Assembly (NCBI GenBank): GCA_043775075.1
Contig: JAYVSS010000180.1
Location: 1 to 17,357 of the forward strand
Direction: 5' to 3'
Origin: JANLQX01 sp043775075
Lineage (GTDB): Bacteria > Actinomycetota > Acidimicrobiia > Acidimicrobiales > JANYDT01
DNA length: 17,357 bases
Position 1 is the stretch's first letter; every line of letters starts with the position of its first letter. The translations under genes were made by a program, and so were the position numbers. This document shows positions 7,943 through 15,385 of the stretch, piece after piece. A model generated the notes under the pieces. That model searched no databases. It was not told the origin of the DNA and worked only from the letters and a program-made list of their open reading frames with translations.

Positions 7943-8086
7943 GGCTTCGCGGCAGGCGACCGGACTTCGTCAGTGGTCATAGGACCCTGACTTCACCGTT
8001 GCGGGACAGTGCCGGAATTTCACCGGCTTCGCGGCAGAGGAGCCACCCGACTTGCGGCGGGCGAGGAGACCGTAGCAAGGTTCGCC
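7943..8086 (-). ncRNA. Cobalamin riboswitch (B12 aptamer) upstream of btuFCD
   Basis: Read on the minus strand, this stretch has the recognisable aptamer core. The hairpin GCCGGTGAAATTCCGGC (plus 8011-8027) is followed by ACTGTCCCGCAACGGTGA, and a B12-box-like GAAGTCCGGTCGCCTGCC lies at the 3' end (plus 7951-7968). A closing helix can form between GGCGAACC (plus 8079-8086) and GGTCGCC (plus 7955-7961) with one bulge. The outer ends are approximate. It starts about 25 bases after the cobU stop and ends about 94 bases before btuF, so it should repress the uptake genes when adenosyl- or another cobalamin is plentiful. No U-tract terminator is evident, which favours control of translation. Confidence 0.9.
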
Positions 8087-8110
8087 CTTCTTCACCAATG
8101 GAGCGATCGA

Positions 8111-8671
8111 TCAAACGGGTGGCATGTCCAGGCCAATCACGCGACCGGCGACCACGAAAAACGCATACTCGGCGCCACCGGCGACGATCGCGTTCACCCG
8201 TCCCAACACGTCTCGGTAGGAACGGGCCAAAGCGTTGTCTGGCACAATGCCCAGGCCCACCTCGTTGGTCACGACAACAGACGGCGAACGCCGTTCCATA
8301 AGCACACGTTGCAAATCGATGGCCTGCGTTTCAAGGTCCGCGAATCCATCGAGCATTAGGTTCGAGACCCACAGCGAAAGGCAGTCAACGATGACGAACG
8401 AGTCCGAGTCTGTCCTCTGTACGGCTTCAACGAGCCGACGCGGCGCTTCCACCGTGTGCCAGTTGTCCGGCCGTTCGTCTTGGTGACGGGCGATGCGATC
8501 AGTCATTTCGTCGTCCAGGGCCTCCGCCGTGGCGACGAAGGTCACCGACCGCCCCGAAGCGTGGGCTAGCCGCAGGGCGAGCGACGACTTTCCCGATCGC
8601 GCTCCACCGGCGACGAAGGTGTAGCCCGCAGAGTTCTGTGGTGGTGGTGGCAGTGTTGGCGGTGTTGGCAT
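8111..8671 (-). CDS. cobU: Adenosylcobinamide kinase / adenosylcobinamide-phosphate guanylyltransferase
   Basis: The 186-residue protein is the usual CobU/CobP length. It has the P-loop GGARSGKSS (22-30), the region RIARHQDERPDNWHTVE (59-75) with the His63 likely to carry the GMP intermediate, VDCLSLWVSNLM (95-106), and TNEVGLGIVP (135-144). CobU phosphorylates adenosylcobinamide and then transfers GMP to give adenosyl-GDP-cobinamide in the lower-ligand assembly part of B12 synthesis, in the cytosol. The frame is open far upstream to 9199, but that sequence is antisense to the aminotransferase; the ATG at 8671 starts just before the P-loop domain after a Pro-rich leader. It precedes the riboswitch and btuFCD on the same strand, which suggests salvage of imported cobinamide. 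No other cob gene is in the window. Confidence 0.93.
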   Translation of the reverse strand: MPTPPTLPPPPQNSAGYTFVAGGARSGKSSLALRLAHASGRSVTFVATAEALDDEMTDRIARHQDERPDNWHTVEAPRRLVEAVQRTDSDSFVIVDCLSLWVSNLMLDGFADLETQAIDLQRVLMERRSPSVVVTNEVGLGIVPDNALARSYRDVLGRVNAIVAGGAEYAFFVVAGRVIGLDMPPV

Positions 8672-8771
8672 CGCCGTTGACGATACGCGGCCCCGGGTCG
8701 GTAAGAGCACGTTGAGCCAACGCGCGAAATCACCGGTCGGCCGGGCAACGGCATGGGAAACTGGTCGCCTT

Positions 8772-9968
8772 ATGTCGCTGCTTGCCTCCGTCGAAATGGC
8801 CCCCCGTGATCCAATTCTGGGTCTGAATGAACAGTTCAACGCCGACCAGAACCCGAACAAGGTCAACCTGGGTGTGGGCGTGTACACCGACGAAAACGGC
8901 AAGCTGCCGCTGCTCAGGTGCGTCGCCGCCGCTGAGAAACTCATCGCCGAGGAACTCAAGGCCCGCGGGTATCTGCCCATTGATGGCCTGGCGACATACG
9001 ACAAAGCAGTGCAGCACCTGGTGTTCGGGGCCGATTCCGCCGCCGTGACAGCAGGCCGAGTGGCCACGGTCCAATCGCTCGGCGGCACGGGTGGCCTCAA
9101 AGTTGGAGCGGACTTTCTTCGCCGCCTGTCGCCCGAGGCAAAGGTACTGATCAGCGATCCGAGTTGGGAAAACCATCGGGCCCTATTTACCAACGCCAAC
9201 TTCGTCGTGGAGTCCTACCCGTACTACGACGCCGCCCGGCGAGGTATCGATGTGGATGCGATGATCGCCGCGCTCGACGCCGCCCCCGCCGGCACCGTGG
9301 TCGTCCTTCACGCGTGCTGTCACAACCCCACGGGATACGACCTCGCCGTGGCCGACTGGGAACGGGTCATTGCCGTCGTTCGAGACCGTGCGCTGGTGCC
9401 GTTTCTAGACATGGCCTACCAAGGGTTCGGGGAAGGCATCGCCGATGATGGCGCCGTCGTACAGATGTTCTTGTCCTCGGGGCTGGACTTCTTGGTCGCA
9501 ACGAGTTTCTCCAAGAGCTTCTCCCTGTACGGCGAGCGCGTGGGGGCGCTGAGCGTGGTGTGCGCCGACACGGCCGAGGCCGCCCGAGTGCTGAGTCAAC
9601 TGAAAATCGCTATTCGCACGAACTATTCGAACCCGCCCACGCATGGTGCCCAAGTGGTGGCCACGGTGCTCACCACACCGGCGTTACGCGCCATGTGGGA
9701 AGAGGAGTTGGCCGGTATGCGACTGCGTATCAAGGAAATGCGCATGGCGCTGGTCGACGGGCTCAAGCGGGCCGGGATCACGGGTGATCTGAGCTACATC
9801 ACCACCCAAGTCGGCATGTTCAGTTATTCGGGCCTCAACGCCGAACAAATGCAACGGCTGCGGGCGGAGTTCGGAATTTACGGTGTGGACACCGGGCGGA
9901 TCTGCGTCGCCGCGGTAAACCGTAACAACCTCGACGCCGTCTGCGCCGCCATCGCTGCCGTCATCTAA
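8772..9968 (+). CDS. aspC: Class I aspartate/aromatic aminotransferase (PLP-dependent)
   Basis: The 398-residue protein matches the AspC/TyrB branch of fold-type I aminotransferases. The N-terminus RDPILGLNEQFNADQNPNKV and VNLGVGVYTDENG is characteristic. Key residues visible are Trp132 in DPSWENH, Asn185 in HNPTG, Asp213 and Tyr216 in FLDMAYQGF, PLP-binding Lys248 in SFSKSF, Arg256 of the phosphate site, and carboxylate-binding Arg376 in TGRICVA. It should transfer the amino group between aspartate (possibly aromatic amino acids) and 2-oxoglutarate in the cytosol. The ATG at 8772 is chosen because it directly precedes the family N-terminus; a TTG at 8712 would add 20 unrelated residues. No strong ribosome binding site is seen. 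It is divergent from cobU (100-base gap) and convergent with the lipoprotein gene. The exact substrate range cannot be told. Confidence 0.93.
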   Translation: MSLLASVEMAPRDPILGLNEQFNADQNPNKVNLGVGVYTDENGKLPLLRCVAAAEKLIAEELKARGYLPIDGLATYDKAVQHLVFGADSAAVTAGRVATVQSLGGTGGLKVGADFLRRLSPEAKVLISDPSWENHRALFTNANFVVESYPYYDAARRGIDVDAMIAALDAAPAGTVVVLHACCHNPTGYDLAVADWERVIAVVRDRALVPFLDMAYQGFGEGIADDGAVVQMFLSSGLDFLVATSFSKSFSLYGERVGALSVVCADTAEAARVLSQLKIAIRTNYSNPPTHGAQVVATVLTTPALRAMWEEELAGMRLRIKEMRMALVDGLKRAGITGDLSYITTQVGMFSYSGLNAEQMQRLRAEFGIYGVDTGRICVAAVNRNNLDAVCAAIAAVI

Positions 9969-10025
9969 CGAACCGGCGCGGCCGTCGGCTCTCACGACGT
10001 GGCTCGAACACCTAGCTCGTAGTGC

Positions 10026-10062
10026 GCTCGACTCGCCCCCATGAAGAGAGGGCGAGTCGAGC
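10026..10062. terminator. Perfect 13-bp inverted repeat between convergent genes, probable bidirectional terminator
   Basis: GCTCGACTCGCCC (10026-10038) and GGGCGAGTCGAGC (10050-10062) form a GC-rich stem with an 11-base loop. It lies between the convergent ends of the aminotransferase (9968) and the lipoprotein gene (10079), the expected place for a shared terminator. Neither side has a proper T-tract, so it may be a non-canonical terminator or an mRNA-stabilising hairpin. Confidence 0.6.
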
Positions 10063-10078
10063 CAAGAAAACGGTCGGG

Positions 10079-11470
10079 TCAGCCAGCCTTACCAGTCGCC
10101 AACGCGCTGACGTCTTCGAATTCGGTGGTTAGCGGGACGACCTTGCCGTTCACCAGCTTGCTGAACACCACACTGCGGTTGAACAGCCGCTCGTAGCCCT
10201 TGAGACCGTCTGTCCATTCCTTGGTGAAGTCGAGGACCGGGACCATGCCTTTGAGGTCGAGCTTGGTCGTCGCCGACGCCGCGTCGTAAAACGATTTGGC
10301 CGTGATCGGGCTCTTGATCGTCTCGGCGATTTGGCTGAAGGCAACGTACGCCGCCCAGGTGCCCATGCCACCGAGGCTGTTGTAGTCAAGCGCCGAGGTG
10401 TCGTAACCGCCCTCTTTGAGGGCGACCCGATATTCGGCCCATGGTGGGGTGGAGATGTCCGGGTACATGCCGCCGATCACGTCACCATCAGTGGACGCCT
10501 CGTTGCCCTTAGCCGAAACCTCATTGAGATTGCCCTGGGGTCCGTATTGCCGAGCCTTGGTGCCGGACTGCGTCCACGCAGTGTTCCAGGTGATGTACGG
10601 GGTCTCGGAGATAACGGCGACCACACAGTCCGCACCTTCGGTAGCCTGTGCCACCTCGGAGGAATAGTCCTGGGCAGTGGGCGGCAGAATTACCTTTTTG
10701 CCGAATGTCTTGCCGAGCGCTTTCATGGCGTTCTCCATCGGCGGAACGAAGATTTGGGCGCCATCAATGATCACCGCGTTGATGTTCTTACAGCCATCTT
10801 CGACGGCTCGCTTGACTGATCCAACGGCATACATCGGCTGGTTGCCGATCGGGAACGAGTGCTTGTTGGTCAGTTCCGATGGGGTGATCGGGCAACACGG
10901 GCCGAACCAGGTGATGTCCGATTGGGCGATGACCGGCACGATGCTCTCGGCGAAGAAGGTGAACGAGCCGACCACTGACACCATCCCGCCATCCACAGCT
11001 TGACGAGCGCAGGTCGTGGCCACGGCCGGATCGAACTGCTCGTCGCACACCGTGACCTCTAGGGGGTGTCCGGCAATGCCGCCCCGCGCGTTGATGTACT
11101 TCTCGTATGCCTTGGCCGTGTTGGCGATGTTCTTGTAGGTCGGGCCGGACGCGTTCAACGTCGTTACCGTCATGACCTTGATCGGATCGCCCTTCGGAGC
11201 GCCAGCCACCGTGGTTGCGCTATCAGTCGCCGCCGCCGCTGTGGTTGCTGCGTCAGTCGCCGCTGCCGCACTGGTTGCGGCGTCAGTCCCCGCCGCGGCA
11301 CTGGTTGCCGCGTCAGTTGCTGCTGCGGTCCGGGCCGCTTCTGTCCCGGCCGCTTCCGTGGTACTCGCGCTTTTCTTGTCGCTGCTGCAGCCGGCGGCGA
11401 TGGCGACGAACACGAGGCCTACGGCGACTGCGCGCACCGACCTTGTCCGCTGGGCACGTGATCTCATCAT
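10079..11470 (-). CDS. LIV-type ABC transporter substrate-binding lipoprotein
   Basis: The 463-residue Peripla_BP_6-type protein has a signal peptide with basic N-terminus, hydrophobic residues 13-26 and lipobox AAGC (Cys28), so it should be lipid-anchored outside the membrane. Residues about 36-92 form an Ala/Thr-rich linker with four ten-residue repeats (51-90). The binding domain begins at about residue 97 (IKVMTVTTLNASGP) and has typical landmarks: INARGGIAGHPLEV, CDEQFDPAVATTCARQAVD and VSVVGSFTFFAE. Cys142 and Cys154 may form a disulfide, and Cys192-Cys193 are adjacent. AAGGGG eight bases upstream supports the ATG at 11470; an ATG at 11467 is nearly equivalent. It is divergent from the fused permease-ATPase gene and is presumably its binding partner. 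LIV-type proteins bind amino acids, amides, urea or other small organics; the substrate here is unknown. Confidence 0.9.
   Translation of the reverse strand: MMRSRAQRTRSVRAVAVGLVFVAIAAGCSSDKKSASTTEAAGTEAARTAAATDAATSAAAGTDAATSAAAATDAATTAAAATDSATTVAGAPKGDPIKVMTVTTLNASGPTYKNIANTAKAYEKYINARGGIAGHPLEVTVCDEQFDPAVATTCARQAVDGGMVSVVGSFTFFAESIVPVIAQSDITWFGPCCPITPSELTNKHSFPIGNQPMYAVGSVKRAVEDGCKNINAVIIDGAQIFVPPMENAMKALGKTFGKKVILPPTAQDYSSEVAQATEGADCVVAVISETPYITWNTAWTQSGTKARQYGPQGNLNEVSAKGNEASTDGDVIGGMYPDISTPPWAEYRVALKEGGYDTSALDYNSLGGMGTWAAYVAFSQIAETIKSPITAKSFYDAASATTKLDLKGMVPVLDFTKEWTDGLKGYERLFNRSVVFSKLVNGKVVPLTTEFEDVSALATGKAG
11201..11320 (-). repeat. Four tandem 30-bp units coding an Ala/Thr linker in the lipoprotein
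   Basis: Residues 51-90 of the lipoprotein consist of four ten-residue units: ATDAATSAAA, GTDAATSAAA, ATDAATTAAA and the more divergent ATDSATTVAG. On the plus strand the matching DNA repeats GTCAGT-GCCGC-type words every 30 bases. The segment lies between the lipid anchor and the binding domain and probably acts as a flexible spacer through the cell wall. Unit number may vary between strains. Confidence 0.8.
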
Positions 11471-11643
11471 CTGTGGTTCCCCTTGCTGTGGTGGCTATCT
11501 GCACGTGAGGTCGCTCCGGTCGGCTCGACATTCGCTCGGCGGCGCAATTCCATCACATGTCCGCCCCCGTGATCTATTCGGAGACATAGCACATCGGCGG
11601 ATTATCCGGCAAGGTTTTCTTCCGCTTACCTCCGGCCCTCGAT

Positions 11644-11673
11644 ATGACATCCGGCGCATACGGCTAGTACTGT
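11644..11673 (+). promoter_or_regulatory. Possible sigma-70-type promoter of the fused LIV transporter operon
   Basis: ATGACA (11644-11649, five of six matches to TTGACA) is followed after 18 bases by TACTGT (11668-11673), and the ATG is 48 bases further on. The 251-base divergent region (11471-11721) otherwise shows no gene. Called by eye, so weak. Confidence 0.3.
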
Positions 11674-11721
11674 CCCGATTCACGGCGATCTGAAGTCCAA
11701 CGGCTCCGAAAAAGGGATTCG

Positions 11722-14484
11722 ATGAACGAGATCATTAGATTCACGTTGTTAGGGCTCGGGGTTGGCGCGCTCTACGCCTTTGCATCTCAGGGCTTGATCG
11801 TGATCTATCGCGGTACCGGAGTCCTGAACTTCTCCCTGGGGGCCACGGCGATCGCCGGCGTCTTCGTTGAGTGGGAGTTGCAGTACCAACACCGCTGGCC
11901 GTTCCTCGTTGCGGCGCTCTTCGGTGTTGGGTTCTCAGCGTTCCTCGGGGTGCTCACCCACTGGGTGATCATGCGGCCCTTGCGCCGGGCCAGCTCGCTG
12001 GTGCGGGTGATCGCCACACTCGGAGTGCTGATCACCATTCAGGCCGGAGTGGTGATCCGGTACGACTCCAACGCCCGTCAGGTCCCCAGCTGGCTACCGA
12101 CGAACCGAATCACGCTGTGGGGAGATGTCGCCACGACGGCTGATCGCTTCATCCTTCTCGGTATCGCCTGCGTGTCGGCGTTCGGACTCTGGCTGCTCTA
12201 CCGCTCCAGCCAGTTCGGCTTGGCGACCGAGGCGGTCTCCGAGAGCGAGAGATCAGCGTCAGCAATCGGCTTGTCCCCGAACCGGATCGCCGTACTCAAC
12301 TGGGCGCTTGGTTCTGGGCTGGCCGCACTGGCCGGGATCCTGGTCGTACCAATCATCACGCTGCAGGTCACGGCGATGACATCGCTGGTCCTGGCCGGCC
12401 TGGCCGCCGCCCTGATCGCCGACTTCCGGTCGTTCCCGGCGGCCACCGCCGCCGGGTTTGCCCTCGGCATCGGTCAAACGCTCGTCGGAAGGTTCATTCA
12501 TCAAACCGGACTCGGTCCTTCGCTCCCGTTTCTGGTCGTCATCGTATTCCTGGTGCTCCGTGGGCGATCGCTGCCATTGCGTGATTACTTCCTCCGCAAG
12601 CTCCCGATGATCGGCAACGGTCGGCTTTCGTGGGATTGGACACTGTTCGGCTTCGGCTTCGTGGTCTTTTTGATGCTGACGAAACAGTCCAAGTGGGTCG
12701 ATGCCCTTACCGTCACGATGGGCGTGGCCATCGTTCTGCTTTCGATGGTGGTGCTGACGGGATACGCAGGACAGCTGTCGCTCGGTCAGTACGCCATCGC
12801 CGGCTTCGGTGCCTTCGTCGCCGGTCGACTCGTTGCGGTCTTCCACATTCCGTTCCTCCTCGGCCTGTTGGCCGGAGTCGTCGCGGCCATCCCGCTCGGC
12901 ATCGTGTTCGGCCTTCCGGCGGTTCGAACGCGTGGCATCAACCTGGCGATTGTCACTCTCGGCTTGGGAACGACGATAGAGCTGATGCTCTTTCGTAACC
13001 GGGACTACACCGGCGGCGTCCAAGGAACCCAGGTAGGAAATCCTCACCTGTTCGGCTTCGATATCGGATCGATTCGCCACCCCGCCCGATACGGGATCTT
13101 CGTGGTGGGCATGGCGATGTTGACGGTGTGGGTGGTGGCGAACGTGCGGCGAGGTCGTAGTGGCCGTCGGCTACTCGCCGTACGAACCAACGAGCGAGCG
13201 GCGGCGTCGCTCGGCATCGACGTCACCGTAGCGAAGCTGTTCGCGTTTGCCCTCGCCGCCCCCATCGCCGCCCTCGGTGGCATTGTCCTTGCGTTTCGGC
13301 TTAGTTCCATCAGCTACCAGTCCTTTACGGCCTTTGCGTCGATCACCTTGGTCGGGCTCATCCTCGTGGGCGGGGTCGGGCATCTGTTGGGTGCGTTCGT
13401 CGGCGCGACGATGGCCACTGCGGCGCTAAATCAACAGATCCTCGAATCGACCTGGAATGGCGTGGGCCGCTTTATTCAGCTGATCAGTGGCATGGCGATC
13501 CTGCTGACCGTCCTCGCCTACCAAGACGGGGTGGCGGCCGAGTGGGTCAAGGTGTTCCGTCTCATCAAGAAGGCGCGAAAGTGGGGGCGGCCGTACATCA
13601 TCGAGCTCGCCGATCTCGTCGATCCAAACGCCAGCACGGAACACACCAGGGTCGATTCACGAACCCTCACCATCACCGGGTTAACCGTTCGATACGGAGC
13701 GGTGGTCGCCGTCGACCATGTCAGTTATCAGTTGGCGCCCGGCATGGTGACCGGCTTGATCGGTCCGAATGGGGCCGGCAAAACGTCGCTCATCGATGCC
13801 ATTAGCGGTTTCACCTCGGCCGAGGGCCAGGTCATGCTCGACAACGTCGACATGTCGAAACAGTCGGCGGTGAAGCGGGCCCGGGCGGGAGTGGCGAGGT
13901 CATTCCAGTCGCTGGAGTTGTTCGAGGACGCCACGGTGTTCGAGAACCTCAGCGTTGCCGCCGACCCCCAGGACCTCGGGTCCTACATTCGCGATCTTGT
14001 CCATCCCGTTGACCCGCCGTTCGCGCCCGAGGTGGTTCGGGCCATCGTCGAGTTTGGACTCGACGAGGATCTGCACCGCGACGTGAAGGACTTGTCGTAC
14101 GGGAAGCGGCGCCTCCTCTCCATCGCCCGGGCGGTGGCCATGCACCCAAGCATCCTGTTGCTCGATGAGCCAGCGGCTGGCTTGAGTTCGGCCGAGAGCA
14201 TGGAGTTAGCTGCGGTTGTCCGTCGCCTTGCCGAGGATTGGGGCATGGCGGTGTTGGTCGTCGAGCACGACATGAACTTCGTTATGGGGGTGTGTGATCA
14301 GGTGATGGTCCTTGACTTTGGGCGCCTGATCGCCTCGGGCTCGCCCGACGAAGTGCGCGCCAATCCCGTCGTCATCGCCGCCTATCTGGGCGACCAGACC
14401 GATGAGACCGACGTGACCGACCGGACCGATGAGACGCACCCGGCTTCGCTACTCACCGCTGCCCGAGTGGGGGGTGGCGGGTGA
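11722..14484 (+). CDS. Fused LIV-type transporter: LivH-like permease + LivM-like permease + LivG-like ATPase in one polypeptide
   Basis: The 920-residue protein carries three parts normally encoded by separate genes. Residues about 1-290 are a LivH-like inner-membrane permease (GLGVGALYAFASQGLIVIYR, GVLNFSLG). Residues about 305-610 are a LivM-like permease (TGYAGQLSLGQYAIAGFGAF at 346-365, LPAVRTRGINLAIVTLGLG at 398-416, RTNERAAASLGID at 488-500). Residues about 645-890 are a LivG-like ATPase: Walker A GPNGAGKT (681-688), LSYGKRR (791-797), ILLLDEPAAGL (811-821) and switch His849. A charged linker (about 611-645) joins membrane part to ATPase. An acidic Thr/Asp-rich tail (892-906) follows. 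AAAGGGA seven bases before the ATG supports the start. The reading frame is unbroken over 2.7 kb. The stop overlaps the next gene by four bases (GTGA). With the lipoprotein and LivF-like ATPase it should form a complete importer of an unknown small organic solute. Confidence 0.93.
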   Translation: MNEIIRFTLLGLGVGALYAFASQGLIVIYRGTGVLNFSLGATAIAGVFVEWELQYQHRWPFLVAALFGVGFSAFLGVLTHWVIMRPLRRASSLVRVIATLGVLITIQAGVVIRYDSNARQVPSWLPTNRITLWGDVATTADRFILLGIACVSAFGLWLLYRSSQFGLATEAVSESERSASAIGLSPNRIAVLNWALGSGLAALAGILVVPIITLQVTAMTSLVLAGLAAALIADFRSFPAATAAGFALGIGQTLVGRFIHQTGLGPSLPFLVVIVFLVLRGRSLPLRDYFLRKLPMIGNGRLSWDWTLFGFGFVVFLMLTKQSKWVDALTVTMGVAIVLLSMVVLTGYAGQLSLGQYAIAGFGAFVAGRLVAVFHIPFLLGLLAGVVAAIPLGIVFGLPAVRTRGINLAIVTLGLGTTIELMLFRNRDYTGGVQGTQVGNPHLFGFDIGSIRHPARYGIFVVGMAMLTVWVVANVRRGRSGRRLLAVRTNERAAASLGIDVTVAKLFAFALAAPIAALGGIVLAFRLSSISYQSFTAFASITLVGLILVGGVGHLLGAFVGATMATAALNQQILESTWNGVGRFIQLISGMAILLTVLAYQDGVAAEWVKVFRLIKKARKWGRPYIIELADLVDPNASTEHTRVDSRTLTITGLTVRYGAVVAVDHVSYQLAPGMVTGLIGPNGAGKTSLIDAISGFTSAEGQVMLDNVDMSKQSAVKRARAGVARSFQSLELFEDATVFENLSVAADPQDLGSYIRDLVHPVDPPFAPEVVRAIVEFGLDEDLHRDVKDLSYGKRRLLSIARAVAMHPSILLLDEPAAGLSSAESMELAAVVRRLAEDWGMAVLVVEHDMNFVMGVCDQVMVLDFGRLIASGSPDEVRANPVVIAAYLGDQTDETDVTDRTDETHPASLLTAARVGGGG

Positions 14485-15383
14485 GTCCGATCCTGGAAAC
14501 CCGCAACCTCAAAGCCGGCTATCTGAGCCGAGAGGTTGTGCGAGCCGTCAACTTGAAGGTCCATCGCGGCGAGGTCGTGTGTCTGCTCGGCCCCAATGGC
14601 GCGGGTAAGACGACCACCCTCATGACTATCGCCGGCGAGCTCATGCCCGTCGACGGGATTGTGATGTTTAACAACGTGCCGACCTTCACGCCCATGTATC
14701 AACGCGTGCGCGATGGCATAGGTCTCGTCACCGAGGATCGCCTGGTGTTCACCAAGCTCTCGGCCCGCGACAACCTGCGCGTCGGTGGTGGATCTGTGGA
14801 GGACGCGTTGGCGCTGTTCCCGGAGCTCGAATCGCGGCTGTCCGTGCGCGGCGGGATGCTCTCGGGTGGCGAGCAGCAAATGCTCGCCCTCGCCCGCGCT
14901 CTCAGCCGCAAGCCCACGATCCTTCTGGCCGACGAGCTGTCGCTCGGGCTCGCACCAATGATCGTGGACCGATTGTTGGGAGCGGTTCGAAGTGCTGCCG
15001 ACGAGCATGGGACGGGCGCCCTAATCGTCGAGCAGCACGCCCGAAAGGCACTGCGGTATTCGGACCGTATGTATCTCATGGCACGCGGCCAAATCCAACT
15101 CGAACTCCCTTCCAGCGAGGCGCTGAAACGGCTGGATGAAATCGAAGCGCTCTACTTGAGTGGCACGTCCGAGACCGAAGAAGACCACATCGAGCGTCTG
15201 CGTCGCAAGAACAAGAAGAAGGCGTGGAAGCGGCAACGGGTCCGTGAGTGGGAGTTGTCGCGGCTCACGGGAAAGGTGGTGTCCACGAGGACTTCCGCCG
15301 AAGACGAGCTTTACCTCGACAAGGAACAACACCGGCGGATGGTCAGCCAACATCAGAAGAAATCTAGAAAAGGAGGTGGCTGA
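14481..15383 (+). CDS. livF: LivF-like ABC ATPase with basic C-terminal extension
   Basis: Residues 1-230 are a LivF-type ATPase: Walker A GPNGAGKT (37-44), the E-type Q-loop VTEDR (83-87) typical of LivF in place of Gln, signature LSGGEQQ (127-133), Walker B ILLADE (147-152) with SLGLAP, and VEQH (183-186). LivF proteins usually end near residue 235. Here about 70 extra residues follow (232-300), rich in Lys, Arg and Gln, including RRKNKKKAWKRQR (241-253). Nothing in this tail resembles a known domain to me; it may touch the membrane, nucleic acid or another protein. The start is GTG 14481, overlapping the previous stop by four bases, with a GGGTGGCGG-like site before it. The tail's final KGGG codons contain the ribosome binding site of the next gene. 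It is the second nucleotide-binding subunit of the fused LIV transporter. Confidence 0.92.
   Translation: MSPILETRNLKAGYLSREVVRAVNLKVHRGEVVCLLGPNGAGKTTTLMTIAGELMPVDGIVMFNNVPTFTPMYQRVRDGIGLVTEDRLVFTKLSARDNLRVGGGSVEDALALFPELESRLSVRGGMLSGGEQQMLALARALSRKPTILLADELSLGLAPMIVDRLLGAVRSAADEHGTGALIVEQHARKALRYSDRMYLMARGQIQLELPSSEALKRLDEIEALYLSGTSETEEDHIERLRRKNKKKAWKRQRVREWELSRLTGKVVSTRTSAEDELYLDKEQHRRMVSQHQKKSRKGGG
15370..15377 (+). promoter_or_regulatory. Near-perfect ribosome binding site for the DUF3556-like gene
   Basis: AAGGAGGT lies eight bases before the ATG at 15386 and inside the last codons of livF (Lys-Gly-Gly-Gly-stop). It is the strongest Shine-Dalgarno I noticed among the gene starts in the window and suggests high translation of the membrane protein from the shared mRNA. 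Confidence 0.85.
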
Positions 15384-15385
15384 AC

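Noticed and set aside
7999..8359. Plus-strand open frames across the riboswitch and cobU end
   Set aside because: The riboswitch core and the CobU motifs on the minus strand explain the region.
8672..9199. N-terminal extension of cobU
   Set aside because: The extra part is antisense to the aminotransferase and shows Ser/Pro/Arg-rich shadow composition.
11201..11320. CRISPR-like spacing of repeats
   Set aside because: The repeats are contiguous, in frame with the lipoprotein and code for a low-complexity linker; there are no unique spacers.
12259..13080. Minus-strand open frame of 273 codons within the fused transporter gene
   Set aside because: Highly charged Arg/Asp/Gln/His-rich composition typical of a reverse-frame shadow of membrane protein coding sequence.
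14396..14440. Short GACCGATGAGACC-type repeat as a regulatory repeat
   Set aside because: It is in frame at the 3' end of the fused transporter gene and codes for an acidic Thr/Asp tail, so coding low complexity is the simpler reading.
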